Of a stretch of DNA of 64,000 bases, positions 37,582 through 45,871 are shown piece by piece (the stretch's first letter is position 1; each line of letters begins with the position of its first letter). Both the position numbers and the translations under genes were made by a program. Origin of the DNA: UBA6522 sp965205045 (GTDB lineage: Bacteria; Pseudomonadota; Gammaproteobacteria; Steroidobacterales; Rariloculaceae); the NCBI GenBank assembly GCA_965205045.1, contig OZ242031.1:5456001-5520000 (forward strand). The letters are read 5' to 3'. The notes beneath the pieces were generated by a model. That model ran no database searches. It saw only the letters and a list, made by a program, of their open reading frames with translations, and was not told the origin of the DNA.

Positions 37582-38352
37582 CTACGACGCCACCCGGACG
37601 GCCCGCGCCGCGCTCACCGGCCATGTGTAGGCGTGCGCCTGCCGCGACCACGACCACCCGACATGCAGGAATCCGGCCCGCGTCACGCGCACGAGCATGC
37701 TCGCGGATTTGTTTTCACTCAGCCGAGCATTGCTGCCGACCCCTTCGACGAGGACGAATTCGCGCTCGACCCCCACAGTTCCGGTCTCGACGCGCAGCTC
37801 CGCGCCGCGGTCCTTGTTCCGCCAGGCTTCCACCGACACCAGCCACAACCCCCCCGAGGGGAAATTGATCCGCTTGGTGTCGGTCTCCTCCACCGCCGCC
37901 AGGTCCACGCTCAGCGTCAGGTCCGGCGCGACGCTCACCGCGACGTCGGCCGCGCTCGCGGCCACCCGGACCACCGCGGCCACCGTGATCGTCGCGCCGC
38001 CCGGGACCGCGGCCGCGAGCGCGTCGCCCGCCGCCGCCGCGGCCCAGTACGCGAACAGGAACTCCGCGCCGCCGCCGATCCGGGCGAACAGGCCCACCTC
38101 CGTGACCGCGTAGGCCGCGGTGGGGTCGATGTCGGCCCGCACCGCGATGTCCCCGGCCGCCCCCCCCGCGCCGCGGACGGGCGAGGCGTCGCGCCGCCGG
38201 CGCAATGCCGCGCGGGCGTCGTCGTCGGCGTCGGCCGGCGCCAGGCCGGAGCCCAGCTCCATGCGCGTGATGGTCACCGCGGCCGTGCCCGCGTTGGCCG
38301 CGTCGGCGACCGCCGCGCGGCCCGCGGCCAGGATGCGCACCATGCGGTTCAT
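37582..38352 (-). CDS. Tail-fibre-type protein (GpH N-terminal-like)
   Basis: A 256-residue protein in the place of P2 gene H, directly after GpI. Its first half (NAGTAAVTITRMELGSGLAP ... DPTAAYAVTEVGLFARIGGG, FLFAYWAAAAAGDALA) matches the baseplate-attachment domain of tail fibres (DUF3751-like). The C-terminal half (INFPSGGLWLVSVEAWRNKD ...) may be a short receptor-binding beta domain. It is much shorter than P2 GpH, so a separate long fibre is missing or the host range module is minimal. Confidence 0.7.
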   Translation of the reverse strand: MNRMVRILAAGRAAVADAANAGTAAVTITRMELGSGLAPADADDDARAALRRRRDASPVRGAGGAAGDIAVRADIDPTAAYAVTEVGLFARIGGGAEFLFAYWAAAAAGDALAAAVPGGATITVAAVVRVAASAADVAVSVAPDLTLSVDLAAVEETDTKRINFPSGGLWLVSVEAWRNKDRGAELRVETGTVGVEREFVLVEGVGSNARLSENKSASMLVRVTRAGFLHVGWSWSRQAHAYTWPVSAARAVRVAS

Positions 38353-38876
38353 GGCGCGCCCACCTCGAGGAGCACCGCGTGCGCGGCGCCGACGCCGCCC
38401 GCCAGGGCGATCTCCGCGCACAGCCCCCTCTCGACGACCAGCGTCCAGTGCACGGACGCGCGCATGGCGGCGTCGACCTGCCGGCGCAACCCCGCCACGG
38501 CCGATAGCAGCGTCCCGGCGTTGCGCACCTCGATGCGCAGCGTGTGGTGCGCCCCGCCGGGGTTCTCGACCAGGTCGTAGACCGCGCCCGCGTCCTCCAG
38601 CGCCCGCTTCACCGCGCCCACGGTGCCCTTGCGGCGGTGGTCGCCCCAGGCATTGGCGATGGCCCTGCGCTTGACGCCCACGGGCCAGGCCGGATCCCAG
38701 CGGTCCACCGACCGCTCCCAGGCCAGCCAGGGCAGCAGCGCCTCCGGGCACCGCGCCGCTATCGAGGCGTCCCGCGGGGCGTCCGCGGGCAGCGCATCGA
38801 GGCGCCGCGCGAAGTTGTCCTCCAGCGCCCGCTCCAGGCCCGTGGCGTTGGGCGGCAAGAGAGACGGCGAGGTCAT
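38349..38876 (-). CDS. Phage tail protein I (baseplate)
   Basis: A 175-residue P2 GpI-like protein: SLLPPNATGLERALEDNFAR, CPEALLPWLAWERSVDRWDP and RRAIANAWGDHRRKGTVGAV are the family blocks. ATG at 38876 overlaps the GpJ stop, and its own stop overlaps the fibre start, keeping P2 gene order J-I-H. Confidence 0.92.
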   Translation of the reverse strand: MTSPSLLPPNATGLERALEDNFARRLDALPADAPRDASIAARCPEALLPWLAWERSVDRWDPAWPVGVKRRAIANAWGDHRRKGTVGAVKRALEDAGAVYDLVENPGGAHHTLRIEVRNAGTLLSAVAGLRRQVDAAMRASVHWTLVVERGLCAEIALAGGVGAAHAVLLEVGAP

Positions 38877-39703
38877 GCCGCGGTCACCGAGATCCCGTCC
38901 AGGGGGTGGGTCGCGGGCGAGATGTAGCCCTCGGACGCGCCCACGGTGGGCCATGGCGCGCAATTCGCTAGACACTTTATGTCCTCGGCCGGCTCGGCCA
39001 GCGCCACGTTCTCCACCCCTTCCACCGCGAGCGCGCCGATGACGAGGCTGCGCGCGACGGTGGCGCCGAGCCGGTGCGCGGACATCGCGTAGGCCGTCAC
39101 GGCCCGCCTGGCGGCGGCCAGCACCGTGGCCGAATCCACGCCGGCGCGGATCGTGAGGGCCGCGTCGATCCGGTACGGCAGGACACGCACGCTGCCCACC
39201 GTCACCACGTCGGTGACGGGGCGCACGTCGTCGTCGTCGAGCGCCGCCCGCACCGTGGCCAGCAATGATCGGGTTGGCGTGCCGTCCGGATTCGGGCCGC
39301 CCAGCACCGTGACGTGCACGTCGCCGGGGCTGGGCGTTGTCGCCGAGGCATCGCGCACCGTGGCGTCGGCGCTGATCGCGAGCGCGCGGTACGCGCCCGG
39401 AGGACCCGCCGCGGCGACGGTCTCGGGCGCGGCCTGGATGCGGGCGCGGAACCGCTTGTCGGATTCGCCGGCCTCTCTCTCGATGCCCGCCTGCGCCCCC
39501 CTATGATCGAGATCCGGGCCCTCGGCGAACGCGAGCATGGACGCTTTCACCGCCTCGTTGATGCGCACGCGCAGCAGGTATTCCCGCCAGGCGCCGACCT
39601 CGATGAGCTTCTGCGCCGGGTCCGATTCCACCCAGGCGCTGTATTGCGGGTAGAGCGCGGCGAACTGCGCCGCGTGCTCCTCGGTGAGCACCTCCGGATC
39701 CAC
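38873..39703 (-). CDS. Baseplate protein J, N-terminally truncated
   Basis: A 276-residue GpJ-like protein: LIEVGAWREYLLRVRINEAV, FAEGPDLDHRGAQAGIEREA, then SDKRFRARIQAAPETVAAAG and the C-terminal VARSLVIGALAVEGVENVAL. From memory, family proteins start about 25-30 residues earlier (a DLS-x-LPxP segment). Here, upstream of GTG 39703, the frame meets a stop and DNA from the portal gene in the opposite direction. The gene was cut at a rearrangement junction near 39704-39709. Confidence 0.85.
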   Translation of the reverse strand: MDPEVLTEEHAAQFAALYPQYSAWVESDPAQKLIEVGAWREYLLRVRINEAVKASMLAFAEGPDLDHRGAQAGIEREAGESDKRFRARIQAAPETVAAAGPPGAYRALAISADATVRDASATTPSPGDVHVTVLGGPNPDGTPTRSLLATVRAALDDDDVRPVTDVVTVGSVRVLPYRIDAALTIRAGVDSATVLAAARRAVTAYAMSAHRLGATVARSLVIGALAVEGVENVALAEPAEDIKCLANCAPWPTVGASEGYISPATHPLDGISVTAA

Positions 39704-40397
39704 GCCTCACGAGCGGCTCATTCAGGCGTGCAACCGGGAATTGTCGAAAGCGCTCACGTCGCAGACGCTCGCCACGGAAATAGACGGAGAGGGATCCAGG
39801 GCCGCCAGCGAGACCCACCACGCCCGCGAGCGCGCCGGACACCTCTCGCTGCGCCAGATCGTCAGCGACACGCTCAACACCCTGTTCGAATGGACGACCG
39901 AAATCAACTTCGGCGCCGGCGTCCCCGCGCCGACGCACGAGTACTTCGAGGAAGACGAGGCCCGGATGAATTGGGCGAAGCTCTACGATACCGCCCGGAA
40001 ATACATCCAGATCCCGCGCGCCGAAGCCTACGAGCGGCTGCGCATCCGACAGCCCGAGGGTCCCGAGGACATTCTCCCCGGGGTCGGCGAGGCCGCGCCT
40101 CCGGACCCCGGACCGGGTGGGGAGCGGGAATTCGCGGCGCCGGGCGCAGATGCCGGCGATGGACTGGACGAGGCGCTGCAAGCGGTGCTCGCCGCCGACG
40201 AGGGCGGCGTTGCGGCCAGGCTCGGCCGGGACCTGGCCCAACCGGTCCTGGAGGCGGCCGCGGCCGATCCGGATGCGCTGGGCAATCGTCTGGGGGCGCT
40301 GTATCCGGAACTGGACGCCGTGGGGCTTGAAGAGGTGCTGGCGCGGGTGATGTACGTGGCCGAGCTCGTCGGCCGCGACGACGCCGAAGGCGACTGA
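39684..40397 (+). pseudogene. Mu gp29-like portal protein (DUF935), C-terminal fragment
   Basis: The 237-codon frame matches only the C-terminal half of DUF935 portal proteins: RLIQACNRELSKALTSQTLA, RAASETHHARERAGHLSLRQ and TLNTLFEWTTEINFGAGVPA. The first eight codons (MSTSGSTP) are simply the antisense of gene J. The portal's N-terminal two-thirds are gone, so a working portal cannot be made. An acidic tail rich in Gly, Ala and Asp ends at 40397, five bases before the head morphogenesis gene. Confidence 0.85.
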
Positions 40398-40401
40398 GCC
40401 C

Positions 40402-41712
40402 GTGGCCCGCCCCACGCCCGAGGCGATCGGCCAGGCATTCGCGCTCGCCCCGAAGGAAGCCCTGGATTACCTGCGGTCCAAGGGCCTGGCCGCAACCGAC
40501 CACTGGTGGAATACCTGGCAGGACGCCCACGACCGGGCTTTCGTCGTCTCCAAGATGACCCGGCTCCGCCTGCTCTCGCAGACGCGCCAAGTCGTCGACG
40601 ACATGCTGGCGGGCGGCAGCACGCTGCGGGTGGCCGCGAAGGAACTCGAGACGGAGATGCGCAAGGCGGGGTGGTGGGGCCGGCAGGCGCTGGCCGATGA
40701 AGCGGGCGGCACGGACATCGTCCAGATCGGCTCCATGCACCGCATCAACACGATCCTGCGCACCAACATGCAGACCGCCTACGCCGCCGGGCGATGGCGG
40801 CGACAGCAGGAGGTCCGGGGATTCCGGCCGTACTGGGAATACATCGCCGTCATCGATGGCGCCACACGGCACTCGCATCGCAAGCTGCACGGATTGGTGA
40901 TGCGCGCCGGCGACCCGGCCTGGGATGCGATCTACCCGCCCAACGGATTCAACTGCCGCTGCCGCGTGCGCGCCATCACCGAGCGAGAGGTCAGGCGTCG
41001 CGGACTGCGCGCGACCGCCTCCGACGGAATCCGGGACGTCGTCGACCGGGTCGGCATCGACCGGCGCACCGGCGAGGCCGTAGAGCGGCCGGGCAAGGAG
41101 ATCGTGTGGACCGGCGCGGACGGACGGGAGCGGGCGTTCCGCCCGGATCCAGGCTGGTCGTACAACCCGGGGCGCAACTCGCCCGGGGTCTCAGCCCCGC
41201 CGACACCGGCCAGGGCCGTGCATGGCCAGCCCACCTGGAGAGATGCGGGCCTGCCGGGCGCTGCGGAGTTGCCTCGCGCTCAGCCGCCGCCACCGTTGCC
41301 GGCCGCAGGCTCGCGACACGATGCGCTCGTGACGCTCATGGACGCGCTCGGCCTTGACGACGCCAGCACCCAGAGGCGGGTCCGCACACCCATCGGCACC
41401 GTCGTGTTGCGGTCGGCCGAGCTCGATCACATCGTCGTCAACCGTCGAGCGCGCCGCGAGCGCTACGCCAACCGCATTCTGCCCACGCTATCCGATCCGG
41501 ACGAGGTATGGATCACTGAATACGACGATGGCTCCTATCGGCACCGGTACCTGCGGTTCTACCGTGGGCGGCGGCGGCACGCGCTGTCCATCGTCACGGA
41601 CGGAGCCGATGGAATGTTGTACAACTTCATCCCGACCCTGTCGAACACCGACATCAACCACCAGCGCCGGGGCAATCTGCTGTATCGGGCCGCAAGAGGG
41701 GGAGATGGCTGA
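40402..41712 (+). CDS. MuF-type head morphogenesis protein with C-terminal nuclease/toxin-like domain
   Basis: A 436-residue protein. Residues 1-250 carry the Mu gp30/SPP1 gp7 fold: ILRTNMQTAYAAGRWRRQQE, ATRHSHRKLHGLVMRAGDPA and YPPNGFNCRCRVRAITEREV. A Pro-rich linker (about 262-310) follows. The C-terminal 120 residues, with SAELDHIVVNRRARRERYAN, WITEYDDGSYRHRYLRFYRG and TDINHQRRGNLLYR, resemble the PBECR (barnase/EndoU/colicin-like) RNase domains found at the end of MuF proteins. It would be carried in the virion and could act as an injected toxin. Confidence 0.85.
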   Translation: MARPTPEAIGQAFALAPKEALDYLRSKGLAATDHWWNTWQDAHDRAFVVSKMTRLRLLSQTRQVVDDMLAGGSTLRVAAKELETEMRKAGWWGRQALADEAGGTDIVQIGSMHRINTILRTNMQTAYAAGRWRRQQEVRGFRPYWEYIAVIDGATRHSHRKLHGLVMRAGDPAWDAIYPPNGFNCRCRVRAITEREVRRRGLRATASDGIRDVVDRVGIDRRTGEAVERPGKEIVWTGADGRERAFRPDPGWSYNPGRNSPGVSAPPTPARAVHGQPTWRDAGLPGAAELPRAQPPPPLPAAGSRHDALVTLMDALGLDDASTQRRVRTPIGTVVLRSAELDHIVVNRRARRERYANRILPTLSDPDEVWITEYDDGSYRHRYLRFYRGRRRHALSIVTDGADGMLYNFIPTLSNTDINHQRRGNLLYRAARGGDG

Positions 41713-41801
41713 GAGGTGCTCGCATCGGGGAACGCCCTCTCCTGCCGCAGGACTACGGGCCCCCGAGCCAGTCCAGTCGGCATCGATCCCACCCTAACCG
41801 C

Positions 41802-42293
41802 ATGCAGATCGACATTCAAGTTTCCGACCGCCAGGTGCTCGACGCGCTCGACCGGCTGCGCGAGGCTGGCACGGACATGACGCCCGCCATGCAGGATATC
41901 GCGGCCGCGCTGGAGAGCGCCGCCCAGGGCGCGTTCCAGAACCAAAGCTCGCCGGACGGGCGCAAGTGGCCGGACCTCACCGAGCGCACCAAGGCCAAAA
42001 GGCGCAAGCGCCGCAAGTGGCCGGGACAAATCCTGCACATCTCCGGCCGGCTGTCGCTGAGCCTGGCCAGCGACTTCGGCGCCCATTACGCCGTCGCCGG
42101 CACCAACGTCATCTACGCGACCACCCACCAGTTCGGCGCCACGCGCGGCCAGTACGGGGCCACCCGCGGCGGCAGGCCGATACCCTTCGGCGACATTCCC
42201 GCGAGGCCGTTCCTCGGGTTTTCCGACGACCTGCAAGACGAGGTCCTGGACGCGCTCGCGGACCACCTCACCAGGGCCGTTTCCGGCCGCTGA
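41802..42293 (+). CDS. Mu G-like virion morphogenesis protein
   Basis: A 163-residue protein of the phage virion morphogenesis (Mu gpG, tail completion) family: AMQDIAAALESAAQGAFQNQ, SSPDGRKWPDLTERTKAKRR, then GRLSLSLASDFGAHYAVAGT and IPFGDIPARPFLGFSDDLQD. It follows the MuF gene as in Mu. The element ends soon after it, whereas intact phages continue with protease and capsid genes. Confidence 0.92.
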   Translation: MQIDIQVSDRQVLDALDRLREAGTDMTPAMQDIAAALESAAQGAFQNQSSPDGRKWPDLTERTKAKRRKRRKWPGQILHISGRLSLSLASDFGAHYAVAGTNVIYATTHQFGATRGQYGATRGGRPIPFGDIPARPFLGFSDDLQDEVLDALADHLTRAVSGR

Positions 42294-42687
42294 TCCGCAA
42301 CCCTTCTTAAGGGTATTTTCTCGACGGTTTCCGGTTATTTTTCCGGTGCTTTTTTTCGGTTTTAACCGGAATTTCTTTCATCTTAAATGTAACTTTTCCT
42401 GCTTCCGACCGACCGCGTCGCCGCTCTCTTTCGGCCACCCGCAGAATTGCGCGCCCGACAACGCTCGGGCTGTGGTGACCAGCGTGCGCGTTTTCCGAGT
42501 AGAAACAAGCGGTTGGCGAGCCCGACCCGCGCGGTCGCCGAGCAGTTTCGCCCGCACATCCGAGCGCTTCGAGCGCTTTGGACGCGGCGACGCGGTATCC
42601 GTTTCCTACCGTTTTCAACGCACAATCAGTGACTTACCATCGGTATACGCCACTCTTCGTGTCTTTCATTTCAAACGGTGCCGTACA
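42294..42687. repeat. Right end of the Mu-like element, non-coding
   Basis: About 390 bp with no convincing gene. GAATTTCTTTCATCTTAAA (around 42368-42386), in reverse, repeats the TTTAAGATGAAAG motif of the left end. The terminal repeat itself occupies 42663-42687, ending TACA. The T-rich stretch at 42310-42360 has several CCGG-TTATTT-like units. Confidence 0.65.
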
Positions 42688-43017
42688 TTCCCCGCCCACG
42701 CGGGGATGAACCGACATGGAGCGCGAAGGCGCGCGCCAAGAGGCGGTGTTCCCCGCCCACGCGGGGATGAACCGATGCCCAGAATCGCGATCAGACCTGC
42801 GGACAGGTGTTCCCCGCCCACGCGGGGATGAACCGATCCTGGACGCCGGGGCCTACATCGAGATGCTGTGTTCCCCGCCCACGCGGGGATGAACCGAAAA
42901 GGATTCTGGCAGTTGCGTCAGCGGTATTGTGTTCCCCGCCCACGCGGGGATGAAGGAACCTGATCGTGCGGCACCCGTAATCCCTTGTGTGTTCCCCGCC
43001 CGCGCGCCGATGTAGTG
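42688..43017 (+). CRISPR. Type I-E-like CRISPR array, distal part (rest of repeat 40 to degenerate repeat 45)
   Basis: Starts with TTCCC (target duplication) and the remaining CGCCCACG-CGGGGATGAACCG of repeat 40. Canonical repeats follow at 42746, 42807 and 42868, one ending GAAGGA at 42929, and a degenerate one at 42989 with several changes. Five spacers are present, the last only 31 nt. Repeat decay marks this as the trailer end, agreeing with a leader on the far left. Confidence 0.97.
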
Positions 43018-43088
43018 ATCCAAATCCCGTGGACTCAACTGGAAACTAAGTCATTGACTTATCCGCATGGGGTCTTACCATTGGTCTT

Positions 43089-43433
43089 GTGAAGAATGAA
43101 TGGGACGAGGCGTTTGTACTATTCGAAGATGGGTTACCACAAGTGACGGAAATACCGGAAATTACGGACGGTCGGTCTGGTGGAGCGATTCCGGCGCGGG
43201 TGCGTCGGCGTTTGCGGCAGGGGCAGTTCGAGACAGGAGAGGACATAGCAGCATTGCGGCGTTTTGTCGGCCTGACGCAAACAGAGTTTGCCAAGGCCGT
43301 GGAAATCAGTGTTCACACGCTCCGCAACTGGGAACAAGGCCGAAGAAAGCCGGAAGGTCCCGCGCTTGCACTGCTGAAGATTGCGGCCCGACACCCGAGA
43401 ATAATTCGCGAGCACCTCGAGTCTGTGGCTTGA
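43089..43433 (+). CDS. XRE-family regulator, NadS/HigA-like antitoxin type
   Basis: A 114-residue protein with an N-terminal acidic arm and a helix-turn-helix at about residues 57-110: EDIAALRRFVGLTQTEFAKA, then VEISVHTLRNWEQGRRKPEG. This pattern is shared by NadS/HigA2-type antitoxins whose RelE-like toxin gene usually lies upstream. Upstream here is the CRISPR trailer and no toxin, so it is an orphan or a plain regulator. Confidence 0.8.
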   Translation: MKNEWDEAFVLFEDGLPQVTEIPEITDGRSGGAIPARVRRRLRQGQFETGEDIAALRRFVGLTQTEFAKAVEISVHTLRNWEQGRRKPEGPALALLKIAARHPRIIREHLESVA

Positions 43434-43620
43434 GTGCCGTACCGGCCAGTCTCACTGAAACTACTGCCTGCGGCTTGTTCCCGCGCGCCTGACAGCAAGC
43501 CGACATCCAACTACAAGTCGGGGTGGTGGGCGGCCGCCAAAGCGATTTGCCGCAGTGATGGGCAACATCCCGATCGGGATTTTTGTTGACTCCGCGCTGT
43601 CCAAGGAGTAGAAGCCCCGC

Positions 43621-44934
43621 ATGACCGCTAAACTGTCAGAATTCGGTGAACGCTTCTCCCGCGTGACCGGGACGGCGCAGTTGATGGGCGATCTGGGGCG
43701 GGCGATCGCCGAGGATCCCACGGCGCTGTTGCTGGGCGGCGGCAATCCCGGAACGGTTCCCGAAATGGTGGCGCTGTTCCAGCGGCGTCTGCATGAAATC
43801 GGCGACAGCCCCGACGATATCCAGCGCATGATGGGCAACTATGCCCACCCCAAGGGCGAACTCGGTTTCCGCAAGTCGCTGGCAAGGTTGCTCTCGCGCA
43901 AGTACCGATGGCCGCTGACGGCCGACAACATTGCGTTGACGTCCGGAAGCCAGACCGGCTTTTTCCAGTTGTTCAACATGTTGGCCGGCGACTTTGCCGA
44001 CGGCAGTCGCCGGCGCATCCTGCTGCCCATGACTCCGGAATACGCCGGCTACAACGACATCGGCCTGATCGACGACCTGTATGTTGCCCACCGCCCGGAG
44101 ATCGAGGAACGCCCCGGGGGATTCTTCAAGTACCGGGTGAATTTCGATTCGCTGAGTATCGATGACGACATTGCCGCAGTCTGCGTCTCACGTCCGACGA
44201 ACCCGACGGGCAATATCATCACCGACAGCGAAATGCATCAGCTCGACGCCATGGCGAGGGCGGCGGGAGTGCCCTTCATCATCGACAACGCGTACGGCGT
44301 GCCCTTTCCCCGGATTATCTACTCACCCGCAACTCCGTTATGGAATGAGAACGTCATCCTCTGCAAGAGCCTGTCGAAGCTGGGACTGCCCGGTATACGG
44401 ACCGGCATCGTCATTGCCAGGGAAGAACTCATCGAGGCGCTGGGCAACATGACGGCCGTGCAGAGTCTCACGATCCCGAGTACCGGGGCCGTGTTCGTTC
44501 AACCGTGGGTGGAAAGCGGCGAGATCGAAGACATCAGCCGGGACGTAATCCAGTCGTTCTACCAGCGCAAGATGCAGTTTGCGTGCGACGTGGTCCGGCG
44601 CGAGTTCGAGGGCGTGCCCTGCAGGATCCATTCCCCCGAGGGCGCTTTCTTCCTGTGGCTGTGGTTCCCGGGCCTGCCCATCACAAGCGAGGAGCTGTAC
44701 CTCCGGCTGAAGGCCAGAAACGTCCTGGTGATGTCGGGGCACCGGTTCTTCCCTGGTTTGAGGGAACCCTGGCGTCATGTCCATGAATGTCTTCGCCTGT
44801 CCTACGCCCAGGAGGACCGGGTCGTGGAGGAGGGCCTGCGCATCATTGCCGATGAGGTGCGCGGGCTCTACGCCGGGAGGGCCGGGACGATCGGAACGGA
44901 ATCGGTCAGCGCAGGCGGCAGGATTGCCGTTTGA
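43621..44934 (+). CDS. avtA: Valine-pyruvate transaminase
   Basis: A 437-residue fold-type I PLP aminotransferase close to AvtA: MMGNYAHPKGELGFRKSLAR, ALTSGSQTGFFQLFNMLAGD, VSRPTNPTGNIITDSEMHQL and FIIDNAYGVPFPRIIYS. The PLP lysine is in CKSLSKLGLPGIRTG (about residue 252), and FFLWLWFPGLPITSEELY lies near the end. It transfers amino groups between valine/alanine and pyruvate. Length matches the family (about 417), plus a short C-terminal tail. It appears to stand alone. Confidence 0.92.
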   Translation: MTAKLSEFGERFSRVTGTAQLMGDLGRAIAEDPTALLLGGGNPGTVPEMVALFQRRLHEIGDSPDDIQRMMGNYAHPKGELGFRKSLARLLSRKYRWPLTADNIALTSGSQTGFFQLFNMLAGDFADGSRRRILLPMTPEYAGYNDIGLIDDLYVAHRPEIEERPGGFFKYRVNFDSLSIDDDIAAVCVSRPTNPTGNIITDSEMHQLDAMARAAGVPFIIDNAYGVPFPRIIYSPATPLWNENVILCKSLSKLGLPGIRTGIVIAREELIEALGNMTAVQSLTIPSTGAVFVQPWVESGEIEDISRDVIQSFYQRKMQFACDVVRREFEGVPCRIHSPEGAFFLWLWFPGLPITSEELYLRLKARNVLVMSGHRFFPGLREPWRHVHECLRLSYAQEDRVVEEGLRIIADEVRGLYAGRAGTIGTESVSAGGRIAV

Positions 44935-44977
44935 GCGCTCGGATGGCGATGCGCAACGCGTCGATTGCGATCTGCGC

Positions 44978-45019
44978 GCTCTCCCCGGCAGGCGCGACGC
45001 TCTCCCCGGCAGGCGCGAC
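44978..45019. repeat. Tandem duplication of a 21-bp unit
   Basis: Two exact copies of a 21-bp unit beginning GCTCTCCCCGG and ending GCGCGAC lie head to tail in the gap between avtA and the formate dehydrogenase genes. Such short duplications vary between strains. Confidence 0.9.
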
Positions 45020-45133
45020 ATTGTAGGATACCGGGCAGGCGGGTTGGCTTGCCCATCTGCTACGCTGTTCGGCAATGGTAGGATTTCGTGGCTATAGCGG
45101 TCGGCTTTTCAACCCTCGACAGCGGATTTCGGC

Positions 45134-45871
45134 ATGAGGACCGGGAGGAATCGCATGTGGACTGAGGTCCGGGGCCTGCGCGACGACATCGATTACGGCA
45201 CGCCGCCGCGCGACGGCGAACCGGTGCCGCTCACTGTCGACGGGGTCGGTGTGACCGTTCCCGAAGGCAGCTCCGTCATGCTCGCGGCAGCCGAGGCAGG
45301 CTGCCCGGTACCGAAACTCTGCGCGACCGACACGCTCGAATCCTTCGGCAGTTGCCGCGTTTGCCTGGTCGAGATCGAGGGGCAGCGCGGCTATCCGGCA
45401 AGCTGCACAACCCTGGTCGCGCCGGACATGGTCGTCACGACGCAGTCGAAAAAGCTGGCGGAGCTACGCAAGAATGTCATGGAGCTTTATTTGTCCGATT
45501 TTCCCGAGTCGGAGATTCCGGACGGCTGGAGCGAGTTTCATGAGACTTTGGAGGCGATCGGCCTGAATGGCCACCGCTACGGCGAGGGCCAGAACCATTT
45601 CGATTTACGCGTCGACGACTCCAATCCCTACTTCCTGTTCGATCCCGCGAAATGCATTGTCTGCAGCCGCTGTGTCAGAGCCTGCGAGGAAATTCAGGGC
45701 ACCTTCGCCCTCACGATCCAGGCGCGCGGTTTCGAATCGAAGGTAGCGGCGAGCCAGGACGAAACCTTCATGGAGTCCGAGTGCGTCAGTTGCGGTGCCT
45801 GCGTCCAGGCCTGCCCCAGTCACGCGCTCGTCGAAAAGAGCCTGTTTTCAGGAGGATACGAACGTGCCTAA
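45134..45871 (+). CDS. Formate dehydrogenase alpha N-terminal iron-sulfur part, separate gene
   Basis: A 245-residue protein equal to the N-terminal third of FdsA/FdhF-type subunits. A [2Fe-2S] domain has CPVPKLCATDTLESFGSCRV CLVE (cysteines near residues 56-76), a NuoG-like helical linker follows, then two [4Fe-4S] sites: CIVCSRCVRACEE and CVSCGACVQACP. It should pass electrons from the molybdenum subunit encoded next. In relatives this region is fused to the catalytic chain; here an independent stop TAA and a strong AGGAGG for the next gene separate them, with an 8-base overlap. Confidence 0.85.
   Translation: MRTGRNRMWTEVRGLRDDIDYGTPPRDGEPVPLTVDGVGVTVPEGSSVMLAAAEAGCPVPKLCATDTLESFGSCRVCLVEIEGQRGYPASCTTLVAPDMVVTTQSKKLAELRKNVMELYLSDFPESEIPDGWSEFHETLEAIGLNGHRYGEGQNHFDLRVDDSNPYFLFDPAKCIVCSRCVRACEEIQGTFALTIQARGFESKVAASQDETFMESECVSCGACVQACPSHALVEKSLFSGGYERA

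Larger units (their letters stand above)
30480..42687. mobile_element. Mu-like transposable phage remnant (12.2 kb) inside the CRISPR array
   Basis: Terminal inverted repeats begin TGTA at both ends and match at 21 of 25 positions (30480-30504; 42663-42687, reversed). A 5-bp duplication TTCCC (30475-30479, 42688-42692) flanks it, as for Mu. Removing it restores a perfect CRISPR repeat. Inside are P2-like tail genes on the minus strand and Mu-like head genes on the plus strand. Transposase A/B, terminase, protease, major capsid and lysis genes are absent, so it cannot be autonomous. Confidence 0.93.

Noticed and set aside
42346..42831. 161-codon plus-strand ORF at the right phage end
   Set aside because: It runs across the phage terminus into CRISPR repeats and has no protein-like features.
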